Source: Cryptomeria japonica
Lineage: Eukaryota > Streptophyta > Pinopsida > Cupressales > Cupressaceae
NCBI RefSeq assembly: GCF_030272615.1
Contig: NC_081410.1
Span: 114,914,140-114,978,139 of the forward strand
Reading direction: 5' to 3'
Length of the DNA stretch: 64,000 bases
Shown here: positions 10,561 through 23,803 of the stretch, piece after piece
Layout of the letters: every line of letters begins with the position of its first letter
Position numbering within the stretch: position 1 is the stretch's first letter
Notes under the pieces: model-generated
Told to the model about the DNA's origin: nothing
What the model saw: the letters and a program-made list of their open reading frames with translations, nothing else
Database searches by the model: none
Made by a program: the position numbers and the translations under genes

Positions 10561-12703
10561 CACCTAATCAAAGGTACAATAGATACCTCGATAGTAATAT
10601 ATATGATTGAATATGCTAGTTGTGTAAAATTAAATGTGTGGTTGTTGATATTGTGAATGGTTTGTTAACAAAATGAATAAAAATTAATTAATGCACTATA
10701 CAATTAAAAGAATCCAACAAAATTATTATATTAAAATTTTTAATAGACATGAGAGCTCATGTGATAACAAATGCTTCCTTTCAGAAACTATTTAAGTATA
10801 GATTAAAAAGTCGAAGGGACAAAAGATCTGGAGCCCTTTGTTGTTGAATATACATTTGTGAATGGATTGTGCTTACAATAGCAAAATTCAAACAAATATC
10901 ATTACAGAGATATGTAAGAATATAACCAGTATTTTGAATCAATCGATTCTTACATTGTTTTCCATTTATCTGATTTGAGCAAGCTAGATAACAAAAAGAA
11001 TCTGTGATACACCATGTTGTTTATCATCAGGCACTCTTTTCCAAAGTTATGCACTAAAGTCTTTCGTGGCAGCTAGCGTGAAGAACCAGGTAAAGGAATG
11101 TTATTTTTTCAAAAATTTGATGGAATTCCTCAGAAGCTTTACAGTAAGTTTCTAAGATTTCTATTTACTCAAAAATTTATGAAAGTCAAGAAGACAATAA
11201 GATTAGCATTTAATATTTTATCTATCTCTCTTTCCTTCTGCATCTCTTATATTTCTCTCTATCATGCTATATTCTTTTTTTGTTTTTTCCTATTTCTCTC
11301 TATTTCAATCTATGTAGATCCATCGATATGTGTCACTTTCCATATAACATATAACAATAGTTTTGTGTGATACAATGCTTTTGTCAATGTATTAATTTTT
11401 TAACTCTTTCTATAAATCACTTTTAAATCATAAGTATCAACATATTATTAACTTAAATATAACTCAATATTTATGCAACTCTTATAATTTTTTTAGTTTT
11501 AATAATATTTGACTCCTTATATTTAAATATTGAATTGTTAGAACTCAATTTATTAAAAACAAAACATACAACAATCTTGGTCTTAGGAGAAACTTTTTCA
11601 ATTTGAGTGTATAGCAAAATTGAAATCGTCGGAATTTGTAATGGAGACTCTTTTGTTTTTAGTATATGGCAACACTTCTAGATGGCTTGAATGGCTTGAA
11701 TATGCAACATCTTCACTCTTCACTCTTACGAGCTGGTTGCCCAATGTCTAGAAATTCTTGTGTGAAATTTGAATAGTAGATTGTTATTTCTTGACAAAAG
11801 TTGCAGAAATAATAATTGAGTATACACAACTCATGAAAATTTGACTAAGATAAAATCAATAATACACACTTAAAATCCATAAACATTATAATAACTAATA
11901 ATCGAAAATAGAGTTCATAGTAGACACAAATTCTTTTAAGTGGTGTGCCCATATCAAATATGGATACTAATATAAAAATAAAAACACAGAAGTTTTTTAA
12001 ATTCATTCAATAAAAATGTAAATGTCTCATCATTAACAATGCTATAAAGCAATAAAACCATACCATACATCCCATTGTCCGTTACGTTGCCTAACGAATC
12101 ATGTGCATCTTTGTTTCTAAATTTGCTTAATGCCCTTAATAGTAAAAGGTAATTGTATTAATTAGTTTATTATAAAATATTCATCTGACAAATCTAAAAC
12201 AAAGTGATTTCATACAATTCCACGCATTAGACTGATGTGGCTTATAACATGCATGTTTTGGTAGCCGATGAAGCTGAAATCGTATAAGGTTGACATATCA
12301 GATGGATTAATGGCAACTGATTTGGAGAAGGAAAATTGTAGCATGTAGGCGTCTAGAAAAGGATATCTCTTGGCGTATAATATGGGAAACAATAAAAAAA
12401 ATTTAAATAAAATTATATAATATTATATTATTAATGTTTATTGAAATAATATGTAATATTTTTATTGCAATTATTATTATTATGTTCTTTTTGTTTGTAC
12501 TAAAATAAATTATATTATTATATTATTATATTATTACGTAGAGATTTATGAAATTTTAAATATCTATTTAGACTATTTTATATAATATATATGTGTTGCA
12601 AGATTAAATAAAATACTAAAGTCTAAGATATATTAAACTTTATTTAATGATAATATAAAAGTTTATTTAATGATAATATTAAACTTTATTTAATCGTGAG
12701 TAT
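10561..12703. other. no gene recognised; very AT-rich
   Basis: More than 2 kb of AT-rich DNA with runs such as ATTATATTATTATATTATTA at 12480-12540. Open frames are short and low in complexity. No LTR ends, RNA gene or domain was found. Confidence 0.5.
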
Positions 12704-13655
12704 TATGGTTATGGTTAGCATTAGGGTTATGGTTAGGGTTAAGGTTAGTTAACAATTAGAGTTATTATTGTAGGATAATGCTTGGGGTAAGGGTTCAGGT
12801 TCAATTAGAATTAGTATTTGGGTTAGGCATAGAGTTTAATTAGGATTAGGATTAGCAATACGACTAAATTAAGGTTAGAGTCAGTGTTATGACTCAGGAA
12901 GGGTTAGGATTTAAGGATAAAGCATGTTGTTAGGTTTAGGGTTATATAATAGAGCTTAGCGTTAGAATTTAATTAGGGTTATGGGTTATGTTAGCATAAA
13001 GATTGGGGATAACGTCAAGCATAGGTTGGATTTACAATCAAGGTTACTTTAGGGTTATGGTTGACGTTCAAAATAGGGTGTAAATAGTAATTACGGTTAA
13101 GGTTAATTTTAGGGTTAGGATTATTGTTAGGGTTAAGGTTTACCGTTAAGGAACTTAAGTTTATGGTTAGGGTTATAATTATGTTGAGGGTTTACATCAA
13201 AGTTAGGGTTAGAATTAGGGTTATGTTCAATTACATTAAGGTTGGGGTTAAATTAGTATTAAAGTTCTATTAGGATTAGGGTTTGGGCCATCTTAAGGTT
13301 AGGAATAGATTAGGATAAAAGTTCAATTTGAATTAGGGTTACATTTGGGGCAAGATTGTTGTTAGGGTTAGGGTTTAGGATTATGGTTAGGTTAGAGTTA
13401 GGATTAGGGTTAGGGTTATGGTTAATTTTATTGTTTACGTCATGGTCGACATTAAGGTTAGGTTTAGGATTACGGTTAGGGTCATAGTTAGGATTAGGGT
13501 TAGGGTTAGGGTTTACATCAAGCTAGGGTCAGGGTTAAGATTAGCATTTGGGTTAAGGTTAGGGTTAAGATTCGGGTTAGGGCCATTATTAATATCATGG
13601 TTAGAGTTAGGTTTAGGGTTAGGGTTGTCTTGGATCCTTTTGGGTTGACATGTCA
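12704..13655 (+). repeat. degenerate interstitial telomere-like repeat
   Basis: About 950 bp is built from variants of TTAGGG, TTTAGGG, TTAGGATTAGGG and GGTTATGGTTAGGG, all G-rich on the plus strand. The best stretch, around 13485-13515, has several uninterrupted TTAGGG units. Plant telomeres normally use TTTAGGG; here six-base units predominate, as expected for a diverged interstitial array. The plus-strand open frame at 13418-13648, rich in Val, Arg, Leu and Gly, is an artefact of the repeat. Confidence 0.9.
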
Positions 13656-16600
13656 AGGGTGAGGTTTGCTTACGAACTTCTTGTTCCCCTTTCTTCCGCG
13701 TCCCATGGCTGCCATCAACAAGTAGCCAAATTAGTGCAAGGAATGTGTGAAATCCTCTATCCTAAGGTTGACATCTATGCTTTGATACCTATATAACGAC
13801 AACCCAAAAAGGATCCAAATTCACACACACAAAACAAATGTTTTTAAAGCATGAAACATGTTAACAAGTATCATTAAATTAGTGTAGCAATAAATTAACA
13901 ATATAAAACTCATAATAATAATTACATCATAAATGATATAGAAGCTTAACAAATAGCATTACCTGATAGCAAACCTTAGGAACTCTGTGGGGCAGTGTAA
14001 GCTTCTTATCCATAGTTCTTCTTTTATCACTTGAGATGTAATGTGAACCCTCCATAGTGGTTTAGTACCTATCCACCCCTCCAGGTGGATTTTATGGCCC
14101 GTGGTGAGAGAGATGTTATTCAGTCTACCTCTAAAGACCAAATATCTAAGGTGTTTACTACCTCAAGGTTCAAGTACCTAAAACATGCCAATACACACTA
14201 AGAGATTACTTAAGTTGTTGTCTATCCTTCCCATTAGAAACTCTCCTTTCCCTGCAGTCTATCAGACGACTAAGCAATGTGGACATCCATCATGGGCATG
14301 TAGCTGACCCCCAGACCCACATGCTCATGGCGGAATCCGTCCATTTTCCCTAGGTCATCATGGGTATCCCTCACTTGCATGTAATTGGCAACATCCATCC
14401 ATTATCTAGGGGTATGACTGACAGTCTACTAGCACAATACACTCCTTGACTATTGTCAATCTCGTGTGGATAAGCTTATATATGATGGGTCATAGGATTT
14501 ATCTCTCGGTGATTACCTCGAATAGAGAGGACTAGTCCACGCCTTAGAAGAATACTATCCTCTACCTATGCCCTCATAGGGTCCTAACTCTATCTGTTGT
14601 CGTAAAAGTCAACGCTTGTACATAGCTTAGTGCTATAACTGGAAAGAGAAACCTAAGTTGAGAGTAGGTGGTTTTCCAACTAGCCTCTTCTATGGCTCAG
14701 TTTTAATTCTAGAGTTGTTACGTTAAGCAAGTTCCATGGAGTTGTTTGTACCCAAGATAATATGTTAGCTTCCAACCAGCAATAGGTTCCAAAGTTGTTT
14801 AAACAAAAGCCAATAGGGTCAATATCTCGAGTAACCCGAGACTGTTGGCCTCAACCAAACTTTTGTATTATAATAAATGTTGTTGTTCTAAGTCTAGTTT
14901 CAACATTGGTTGGACAACTAGAGTGCTAAGTATGAGCTAAAAATGGTACTTACTAGCACCAAAGGCCACCAAGTGAATATAAATAGAACCAATTCTTTTT
15001 TTAATTGATTATATGGATACATTTTAAATTCTTCACACATTCCACTTTAGTTGCAGTGATTACCCATATAGACCATCCCTTTTAATCCTCTCTTCACTTT
15101 AATATTCCTTTTATGTTTAAACCCTCTAAACATCAAATAGTCATATAATCATAGTTATGGTTTCACTACGGAAATTATATCGTTTATTGGTTATTCCTCT
15201 GTCTTCTTTAAATGAGCATCCAAATGAGAGAATCGACTACTAGGAGTAAGGTTTTGGCTTGTCTTCTTTAAATGAGCATCCAAATGAGAGAATCGACTAC
15301 TAGGAGTAAGGTTTTGGCTTCCAACAATCCAACAGGTGATTTTAATTATTTTGGTATTGTTTAAAGAAGTTATAGGATGATTGCCTTCTACTGTCCAGAG
15401 CACATGAGAAGGTGCTATGCATACTCTAAATATAGTTTTACTTTATGAGTCTCCAACACCGAGAGACTATGTTCAACGTAAGCTTCTAACTCTTTCAATG
15501 ATGTAAGTAATCTATGAGGAGGATACTCATTGGCTTCAACCAACCAGGAGCATAAAATGATTGATTTGTCATGGTGGTAACCTCTATTGCAGCAAGTAGT
15601 AATATTCCTATGGGTCATTTCTCCACTAATATTTTTCTTAAGCATCCACTTCTTTCCAATCTATTAATTTCAGCTCTTACGGTGAGGGAGTTCCTTTGGT
15701 TGCTCTCTAATAATATCATTTACTTCTTCGCATAAGGTCTCAGCATAATAAATTAAAACTATTCAAGTAACCTGTTTATATTTGAAGAATGGGAATCTAA
15801 GGTTGTAGTAGAAAACCAAGGGTAATATACAAAGTTAACTTAGATATTGGCTTCTAAAGTGAGCTAGAAGGTGGACTTAGAAAGGACATGCAACTATTTT
15901 ACCCATAAATTTAATGGATTCTGGCAGCGCTTGGGAAAGATTATGCTAGTTGAATTGTATAAATTGATTAACTATGAAACCCTCATCAATATGGTGAATT
16001 TACTTTACATTTATTAACTAAGAAATTAGAAACAAGCTATAATTGTTAAAATTTCAGATTTATATTTTATTTCATTCTACCTTTTATTTTATTTTTCCAT
16101 AAAGATAAAAGATTAAGCCAAGAATTGAAACCTGTTGTTTGTCAAAACTCTTAATCCACAATTGATGGTGTGAGGTGTGCAGCTCCTTCAAATCATTCTG
16201 AATCCACGTCGAGATGCAAGAGTTCCCTCTCAAGAACCTCTACTTGCTTCCCATGCCTATCCTTGTGCTTTCCCCAAATTTTCTTTTCCTCTAGACTCTC
16301 TTTTCAAGAGGTTGTGGGGTTTTACTAAATGAGACTTGTCTCTTGTGCGTGGAAGAATGATATATAAATCCCCTTTTACTATCTTTTATTGTTATTTCTC
16401 ATAATTCCTCCTCTACCATATGTTATTAATAAGATTTCTTTTCTTTTTCTTTAAGTTGAGCGCCCATGCTAGGTATATGCATAATTTTGGCTATAGATAA
16501 AATATAAGTTACATTTATTTATTTTTACTTATTCATTTATATTTGATTTTTTTTATTTTATTTATACTTATTCATTTATGTTGTTTTGATGACAAATAAT

Positions 16601-17194
16601 ATATATAATAATCATTCAATCATTCCTTAATAAAATTTTAATTCAATGTCTTCAATTAGTAAATATCAAGTTTATTATAAATGTCTCCAAAACACTTGGA
16701 AACAATTAAGTAGTTGTGTTTTGCTTCCTAGACATGTTGAACCTCAGGTGGACAAAACTTACTTTCAAGGTATAGATGCTATATTGGCAATACAGAGAGT
16801 CTGTCTCTCACCATCGGTTCATAGAATCCACTCCACCTTGCACCTCAAGTACCTACAACCAACCATCAAACTCACACAATTCCACAAATTTGTCAGTTCG
16901 AGCTAGTAATAAAATATATATTCAAAGCATTAGTTAACAAAACATTATAATATCAAAACATTCATTAATAGTAGCAGTAAGAGTTTATAACCATCACACG
17001 CACACATTCATGAGTGGGCTAGGGGTCTAACAACAAAATTAATTTCGTTTTATAAGAGATATGACATAAAGTTTCCCCCTTAGGATTAAGCCGACTCGGC
17101 TTAATTAATTTCACTTTATAAGGGATATTCTAATTTAATTATACTTTCATCTTCCCAATTGGCTCCATGTTCCCCATATTGGTCCCAAAGGACC
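13656..17194. other. no gene recognised
   Basis: Moderately AT-rich sequence with short open frames on both strands, the longest on the minus strand at 15415-15645. I recognise no domain, LTR pair or splice structure. The style (for example 14300-14700, near-complete absence of repeats) is like retroelement LTR or UTR sequence, but I cannot prove it. A near-perfect 9 bp inverted repeat around one base (TTAAGCCGACTCGGCTTAA) sits at about 17088-17106. Confidence 0.4.
15201..15320. repeat. 2 x 60 bp perfect tandem duplication
   Basis: Bases 15201-15260 and 15261-15320 are identical. The unit is 20 codons long, so the minus-strand frame through it simply repeats a 20-residue peptide. Perfect identity implies a recent event. 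Confidence 0.97.
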
Positions 17195-19190
17195 AAAACA
17201 TTCAGAAACCCTAATAGGTTTTGGTCATTCGAGACTCTAATCAAGATTTCTTTTTATGAAATATTTAGATGTTTTTGTAATTTGAATTAGAAATTTGTTA
17301 ACTTTTTAAATTAATTATAGAAAAAGAGAAAATTCAAGTTAAGAGTTAAGTGGATCAGTATACAGAGATATTACAATCACTAGCCATATAGGACATTTAG
17401 CTTGGCATTGTTGTCCTAATACAAAAAGCAGCCTGTATATTTTAATTGCTCTTATACACAACAAAGACACTATAAATTCTTTATGCACATAGAAGAGAAT
17501 GCTATTACAAAAATATATCATCTTCATTACTCGCAATGTGTACAACATATGAGTTTAATTGTTTATGCTTTCACTGTATATTTCCCACTCTTGCCATCCA
17601 ATGTGGGGTGAGACAATAGACCTAACAGTGTATATTCCATCTGCATTGTCTTATTTACATGACCTATTACTTTATTCATTGGTTTTTTTTAGCTTTGTTT
17701 GGTGTTGTCCTTTAAAAATAGCTCATTGTGAAATATTATGTTCTCCAACTCTATGTATAACCATGTTTAATATCCTCCAGTAAAGTGTCATTATTCATCA
17801 ACCATTCACTAATTTTTTAAGTTTACTCTTGAATAGTTTCATAGTTACCTGCATAGGGGAAGGGTACCAGTAGTGGACATAGTTTCAATAGTAGACACCC
17901 TTTTGTCAACCCAATCCCCCAATACTAGATTGCAAAGGAGTCTTTTATGTGACTCTCATTTTTCACTATTTCTAGCATTTCATAAATACCAAAAGATCTC
18001 AATAAAAAGAGAGCCAAGAAATTTTAATTATTTTCAGTGTAATTTATCCATTAACAATCCTATGAAACAAGCTTTCTTAAGTTCTAAGATTGTTAGACAA
18101 CATCACTTCGAAATAATTTTGCCATTGGTTTTTTGACCCAGATTGACATTCCATTTACTATTAAGATAATCAGAGATACTGATATTACTATTTAACATTT
18201 TATAATGTGAAGAGCTTATTTGTTAATTTCACTAATGTGAAGAGCTCATTTGATAATGAGTACAGCCACACATAGTTAACAAGTTGAAATTGATTAGAAT
18301 GAAGTTTAAATCTGCAACAGAGAAAAAGAGAAACCATGGTTGTAGTTTCACAAGTCACACGATAAAACCGCTATAAATTGTCTAGGCTTGAAGCAGAAGG
18401 CAACAAAAACAACAAATTTGTTTCATTCTCAACTTTTCTCATACTCCATGAGTTGTTGGGACTTTGAAAAGAAGTCAGTCTTAAACCTCATACACTAAGT
18501 AACATATTAAGTCTAGAGGATGTTAGTCAATTCCAAGTGTTTAACACTTTTAAGTCTTCAAGTGTATTCTTAGTGTGACAACATACATTAAGCAACATAT
18601 TAAGCCTAGAAAATGTCAGCCAACTCTAAGTATTTAACACTTCTAAGTCTACAAATATAAGCTTGATGTGTGTGATTTAAGTCGATCCATGAGAAGAAAG
18701 TCCTGAAAGTCATATGCCAACTTTTGAAAAAGAAATGTTTTCCTCGAACCATCCATGCCAACATTTCCCTCTAGATGTGATTCTGTGGGCACAACATGAG
18801 ATTTCTTCACCCTTGTTGACACCATGAACTCAAACTAGATAAAAAAATGATTTAGATTGACCTAGATTTTAATTAAAATTTTAAAAGCTTTAAAGGAGCA
18901 CTTGTGCGATAAATTATTTCTCCAAAAATCACTCTAACGCGCTTTCAGCGATTATAGTGCATCTGACTTGACTATTTCTTTACTTGGACAAGCATATGCT
19001 CAAATGTCTCTTTATGAAGATTTTCTTGGCACTTTCAGATTTAACATGGTAGGTGGTCTGTGTACCCACTTGTAGTAAATGCTGAAATGATTCATCACAA
19101 AAATTGGTGAAAAATACTGATGCCTATAGTCAAATCTCAATTAGCACATTTAAATTGATGCCCCTTCATTTCCTATATGAGTTTTGATTT
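17195..19190 (-). repeat. segmental repeat unit B (P-loop exon unit)
   Basis: Diverged copy of the unit seen at 8050-10560, starting at AACATTCAGAAACCCTAATA and running through the P-loop exon to a GTCAAATCTC.ATTAG.GCAT block near 19130. It then continues directly into extension F1. Compared with A and C it has extra sequence at 18400-18700. Confidence 0.78.
18700..18825 (-). pseudogene. short P-loop exon, copy B (mutated Walker A)
   Basis: The minus-strand ATG at 18825 opens MVSTRVKKSHVVPTESHL, matching copies A and C. The phosphate-binding loop (18736-18756) now reads G-M-D-G-S-R-K-T, with two of its glycines replaced, so nucleotide binding is not expected. The frame then continues as FLFQKLAYDFQD. 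It remains open, but the motif is dead. Confidence 0.5.
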
Positions 19191-20640
19191 TGAAGTTGTG
19201 GTTTGTGTCATAATTGAAGCTTCAAAATGTGTTTGATGAGGTTGAATCTTAATGTGAAATTCAATTATATTATTTTTCATAGTTGTTTATAGAAAGTAAT
19301 AGGGCTATTGATTTTCTTACCATAGAGAATTTGTGCTCTTGAGAAAGAGTTCACAGTTCAAATCTCACAAAGGATACGATGTGTATGTTTTGTTTGTAGT
19401 ACAATTAGGTGCCTTTCACAAGGAGTATGGGTTAGTCTCATATTTCTATAATCCATTTGTAGACATATATAGATAGTCAAACATCATAAATTATAAAAGA
19501 ATCTTTCTTTTTCTTTCTATCCCTTTCATGAGTGTGGCTTTGATATGTACAAATGAATAATAAATTATTGCCCAAGTTATATGTTCCCCTTGTCTCGGGC
19601 AAGTAGTATTTAAATTGTGTAGTACAAAGAGGCTACAATAATTTAGAATGATGTTGTCATTTTTATGCTTCATTTTTGGTTTGGAGTGTGGCATTCCTTG
19701 GAATTCCTTCATTGTTGTAGTACTTGGGTGATAAAAGAATATAGTATCCTTGTTCTTATCATGTTTATTGATTGCTAGGAAACAAACTGCGATGAGAGAT
19801 CAATACCCCTTCCTTTGTAGGAAAACCTTTGATCATTAACTTGGGATGATCCTTCGTTGTCCTAATGGCATTCTTAACCTAGTCAAAAGCATTATCGATT
19901 TGAATGGATAGAGGGATGTAGCTGATTTATATTAAGGGGGTTTATTATGGTGTACTTCCTTGATTAAGTGGAATTAGCAATCCCTTATATAAGCATCTTG
20001 AGCTAGTCCTAGAGGACTCAATGGGCTTTGCAAAGATCAAGCAAGAGCTGGTGACGTTGGTGATTTGGTGGTGGCCCTTCAAGGTGATTTCTTTGTTTAA
20101 TAAAGAGCTTTTGGATGTGCATCATAATGTCAAGAACCTCCATAAATTTTTCCTTAATCTCCATTTAGTGGTCAAACACCTTATGTTGATGCATTCTAAA
20201 GCTGTGTTATATGTGACTAAGTCTTAGAGTTTACCTCTCTTGATCGTCATATGATGGTCCACTAAATGAAAATCAATGGGGCTGAATTATTTTCTAGATC
20301 TAATTGTGAGTGATACCTTGGTAAATCTTAAGTCAATTGTGGTGGGAGCATAGGGATTTTAAGATGGTGCAATTGGGATATTAGTTGTGAGTCGCACACG
20401 GTGGTTTAGGTTATAGAGTTGGTCATTAGGGTATGACCCATAATCTGTAATGTGTGATTTGTTTATGTTTTTTTAAGCATGTTATGCATTTTTAGTTCTT
20501 CCTATTTAACTATCTTCACCTACATATGATTGGGGACTTCTCTTCTTTAGCTTAAGTTTCTATTATAATCTCTATTTTCTTGTATTTTGAGTAAAGGCTC
20601 CTATAGTACTCCTAATATTTGGTCAAATGTGTGCGTAAAT
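19190..20640 (+). repeat. segmental extension F1 (uninterrupted copy)
   Basis: About 1.4 kb recurs at 37975-41570 (F2, interrupted by insertions) and 59100-60304 (F3). Landmarks are TTTATTATGGTGTA, GCAATCCCTTATATAAGCAT, AAAGATCAAGCAAGAG, CTTAATCTCCATTTAGTGGT and GTGGTGGGAGCATA. F1 has no insertion at the points where F2 carries solo LTRs, so it serves as an empty-site reference. Open frames such as 20021-20227 are short and are not kept in all copies. Confidence 0.85.
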
Positions 20641-20772
20641 TAGATATGTCAATTGCTTATAACACAAAATATTTAGGTGTTTCCATTAAATTTATAATAA
20701 TTTTAAAAATTATAGAATTCCCATTTTAATGTTTGATCTTTTTTTCTTTTGTTTTCTAAATTTTAATTTAGG

Positions 20773-21440
20773 TGTAGACACCCAAAATTGATTAGGTCCT
20801 AATGACATACCTAACATCACCACTTTTGATACCACACCAAGCCCATCGTAACCACATTCTCATCACATCAACATTATTAATTACGTAAATTATATTTATA
20901 TATTGAATCATGGCTTAGCCTCCAACATTCATTCCATCATTTAATTCAATAAATTATTTTTATATAATTAACCATGACTTATCATCTAACATACCCTTCA
21001 TCGTCCAATTTAATTCAATAAAACATATTTATTTAATAAAATTAACATACTACATCCATTTCTCGTAATTGATTGAATAATCAAATTATTTGATTAATTA
21101 TCCTAAACCTCAACATCCTAGTCCAATCCCCCACTAATAGGACAATCATGTTACATTTATAATTTAAAATTAAAATAAATATAAGCCACCAATCCAAATG
21201 AAATCAACATTCAATACTAGTGAATTGTCTGCAACTACCTTCAATCCAAATTCGAACAAACTTTTAAACCCTGTCAACTTTATAATCAAGTCAATCACAG
21301 TCACACATCCACCAAGCATTTACATTTAATTATTTTTTTCCTTTTTATGATAATATCAAAAATCCTTGCCCTGCATCGTACCATTTCAAAGTGATAATTG
21401 GAACCAACAAAGTTATGCTACTACAAATCTTTTGTATCAA
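20773..21440 (+). mobile_element. LTR remnant, AT-rich LTR family
   Basis: Starts TGTAGACACCCAAAATTGAT, nearly the same first ten bases as the solo LTR at 28203 (TGTAGACACC). It continues with the alternating TTAATTAAAT-type tracts typical of that family here. The stretch from 21070 to about 21440 also matches 42690-42967 plus 47199-47260. The right end and target duplication are not defined, so this is a partial or diverged copy. Confidence 0.5.
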
Positions 21441-22830
21441 CAAATCATGCTACTTGCAAGATTTCATGTTGCTAACTTGGAGGCATGGTCAGAACTTAGG
21501 TTTAAGTTTTGGGGGAATACCTCGAGGTTGTTCTTGTTTGGCTTGTACCATGGGCAAGGTTGGCCTTACCTCCCTTTTCTAGTATTGGAAAGATTATCGT
21601 TTTGAAGATATTAGAAATGCTATTGGGAATTTGTTTAAGGTGGACCCTATCACATGAAACATTTGCCACTCAACCTATGATTATATTTGTGTCCTAAGCC
21701 TCTTCATGGAAAGATTGTTTTAATGGTGGCTAACAGGAAATAGGTTTAACCACTTGACGATGAGAACCATTCTTTTCAATGTAGGTGGTTCTTTTCATCA
21801 ACAATCTGGCTTCTGATTGTCCTCATCTACGTTATAATAGTGTGAAGTTTTTTATTTGGTAGCATGATGCCCTTTCATACCATTTAGTTGTGGATTATGC
21901 TTCTCTCTTAGTTGATCTTGTTGTTTCTCCACCTATGATTATATTTGTGTCCTAAGCCTCTTCATGGAAAGATTGTTTTAATGGTGGCTAACAAGAAATA
22001 GGTTTAACCACTTGATGATGAGAACCATTCTTTTCAATGTAGGTGGTTCTTTTCATCAACAATCTGGCTTCTGATTGTCCTCATCTACGTTATAGTAGTG
22101 TGAAGTTTTTTATTTGGTAGCATGATGCCCTTTCATACCATTTAGTTGTGGATTATGCTTCTCTCTTAGTTGATCTTGTTGTTTCTCCACCTATGATTAT
22201 ATTTGTGTCCTAAGCCTCTTCATGGAAAGATTGTTTTAATGGTGGCTAACAAGAAATAGGTTTAACCACTTGACGATGAGAACCATTCTTTTCAATGTAG
22301 GTGGTTCTTTTCATCAACAATCTGGCTTCTGATTGTCCTCATCTACGTTATAGTAGTGTGAAGTTTTTTATTTGGTAGCATGATGCCCTTTCATACCATT
22401 TAGTTGTGGATTATGCTTCTCTCTTAGTTGATCTTGTTGTTTCTCCTTTGGGGACCTTCCCCTCATGCTAATATAGATATATAGATATATATAGTTCGTA
22501 TTTTATTCTTGTGATCATATATAGGGCCTTTAGGAGGGCTAGTGATGCTGCATAGTTGAAGGGGCGAGCTTTCCTCTCATTTGAATACTCCTTTTGTTGT
22601 ATCCTTGGAGACATTGATGGGGAAGGATGATGTTCCCTCTCCCCATTTTATTGATTTGGCAAAAAAAATGTTTATTGGTCTTCTTAAATCAGTTTCTAAC
22701 TCCCATCCAAAGATTAAATCAGTGTGAATTGATAGGAAAAATTCGATCAATTTTGGTGATTCTATTTCAGTTACCAACCCTGTGTTGCAAAAAAATAATT
22801 ATTTTGATGGTTACAAATCCTCCTCAATGT
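21440..22830 (+). pseudogene. LINE ORF1 (DUF4283/zinc-knuckle type) fragment, degenerate
   Basis: Plus-strand frames contain the core of a plant LINE ORF1 nucleic-acid-binding protein: YWKDYRFEDIRNAIGNLFKV followed by DPIT, a TGA (probably a decayed Arg codon) and YDYICV, near 21583-21690. Next comes GKIVLMVANRK and a PLDDEN..FQC block, then a frame change to LASDCPHL, the tail of a CCHC zinc knuckle. That C-terminal part is present three times (21673-22446). Downstream, 22600-22710 reads a coding-like SLETLMGKDDVPSPHFIDLA stretch. There are several stops and frameshifts and no ORF2. It is a dead 5' portion of a LINE, not the same copy as the one at 47942-55938. Confidence 0.65.
21673..22446. 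repeat. 3 x 258 bp tandem triplication inside the LINE ORF1 fragment
   Basis: Copies start at 21673, 21931 and 22189. They differ at only a few bases (for example GACGATG versus GATGATG), so the event is much younger than the decay of the ORF. The unit is 86 codons long and spans the zinc-knuckle region. Confidence 0.95.
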
Positions 22831-22833
22831 AAT

Positions 22834-22967
22834 GTTGTTGCAGATGAGAAGCATGGTGCTTTTAATTTGGGTGTGCAACAATCTTTCATGTCTGAACCAT
22901 GTTGTTGCAGATGAGAAGCATGGTGCTTTTAATTTGGGTGTGCAACAATCTTTCATGTCTGAACCAT
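22834..22967. repeat. 2 x 67 bp tandem duplication
   Basis: Bases 22834-22900 and 22901-22967 are identical. Short open frames on both strands here are by-products. Confidence 0.95.
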
Positions 22968-23483
22968 ATTGTCAGTTGTAGGGTTCTCTCTTGTTCTCTA
23001 CAATATGGCAAGATTCAACCTCTTAACAAATCATTGTCAAGCATGCAAGATTTCAGTCTTCGTTTCTCTGACATTCTCTTTTAAAAAATATTGATTGTCG
23101 AAGCATACAAGTGCTTCAACAGTCAATAATTGAAGTAAACTGGAGCACATAAAGAATTCAGTTATTATCATTGTAACATTCAGAAACCCTAATAGGTTTT
23201 GCTCATTCGAGACTGTAATAAAGATTTTTTTTTCTGAAATATTTAAGATGGATTTGTAATTTGAATTAGAAATTTGTTTAACTTTTTAAATTAATTATAG
23301 AAAAAGAGAGTCAAGAGTTAAGTGGATCAGTAAACAGAGCTATTACAGAGATAGGACATTAACTTGGTATTGCTGTCCTCATACAAAAAGCAGCCTGTAT
23401 ATTTTATATCGCTCTTATACACAGCAGAGATACTACAAATTCTTTATGCATATAGAAGAGAGTGCTATTACAAAAAGACATCA

Positions 23484-23803
23484 TCTTCACTATACGCAAT
23501 GTTTGCAACATCTGAGTTTAATTGTTTCTGCTTTCACTATATATTTTCCCACTCTTGCCATCCAATGGGGGGTGAGACAACAAAAATCTATTCATTAAAC
23601 CTAACAGCTTCTATTCATTTGCACTATCTCTATTTACATGACATCTTCACTACACGCAATGTTTGCAACATCTGAGTTTAATTGTTTCTGCTTTCACTAT
23701 ATATTTTCCCACTCTTGCCATCCAATGGGGGGTGAGACAACAAAAATCTATTCATTAAACCTAACAGCTTCTATTCATTTGCACTATCTCTATTTACATG
23801 ACC
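23484..23803. repeat. 2 x 160 bp tandem duplication inside unit C
   Basis: The block from ACGCAATGTTTGCAACATCT through CTATTTACATG is present twice with period 160. Units A and B have one copy, so it arose after the units diverged. Confidence 0.93.

Noticed and set aside
13418-13648. 76-codon plus-strand frame rich in Val, Arg, Gly and Leu
   Set aside because: It is a translation of the telomere-like repeat and has no independent coding signal.
16646-16906. 86-codon plus-strand frame
   Set aside because: No known domain, no repeat in other units and no splice or promoter context; it looks like a chance frame.
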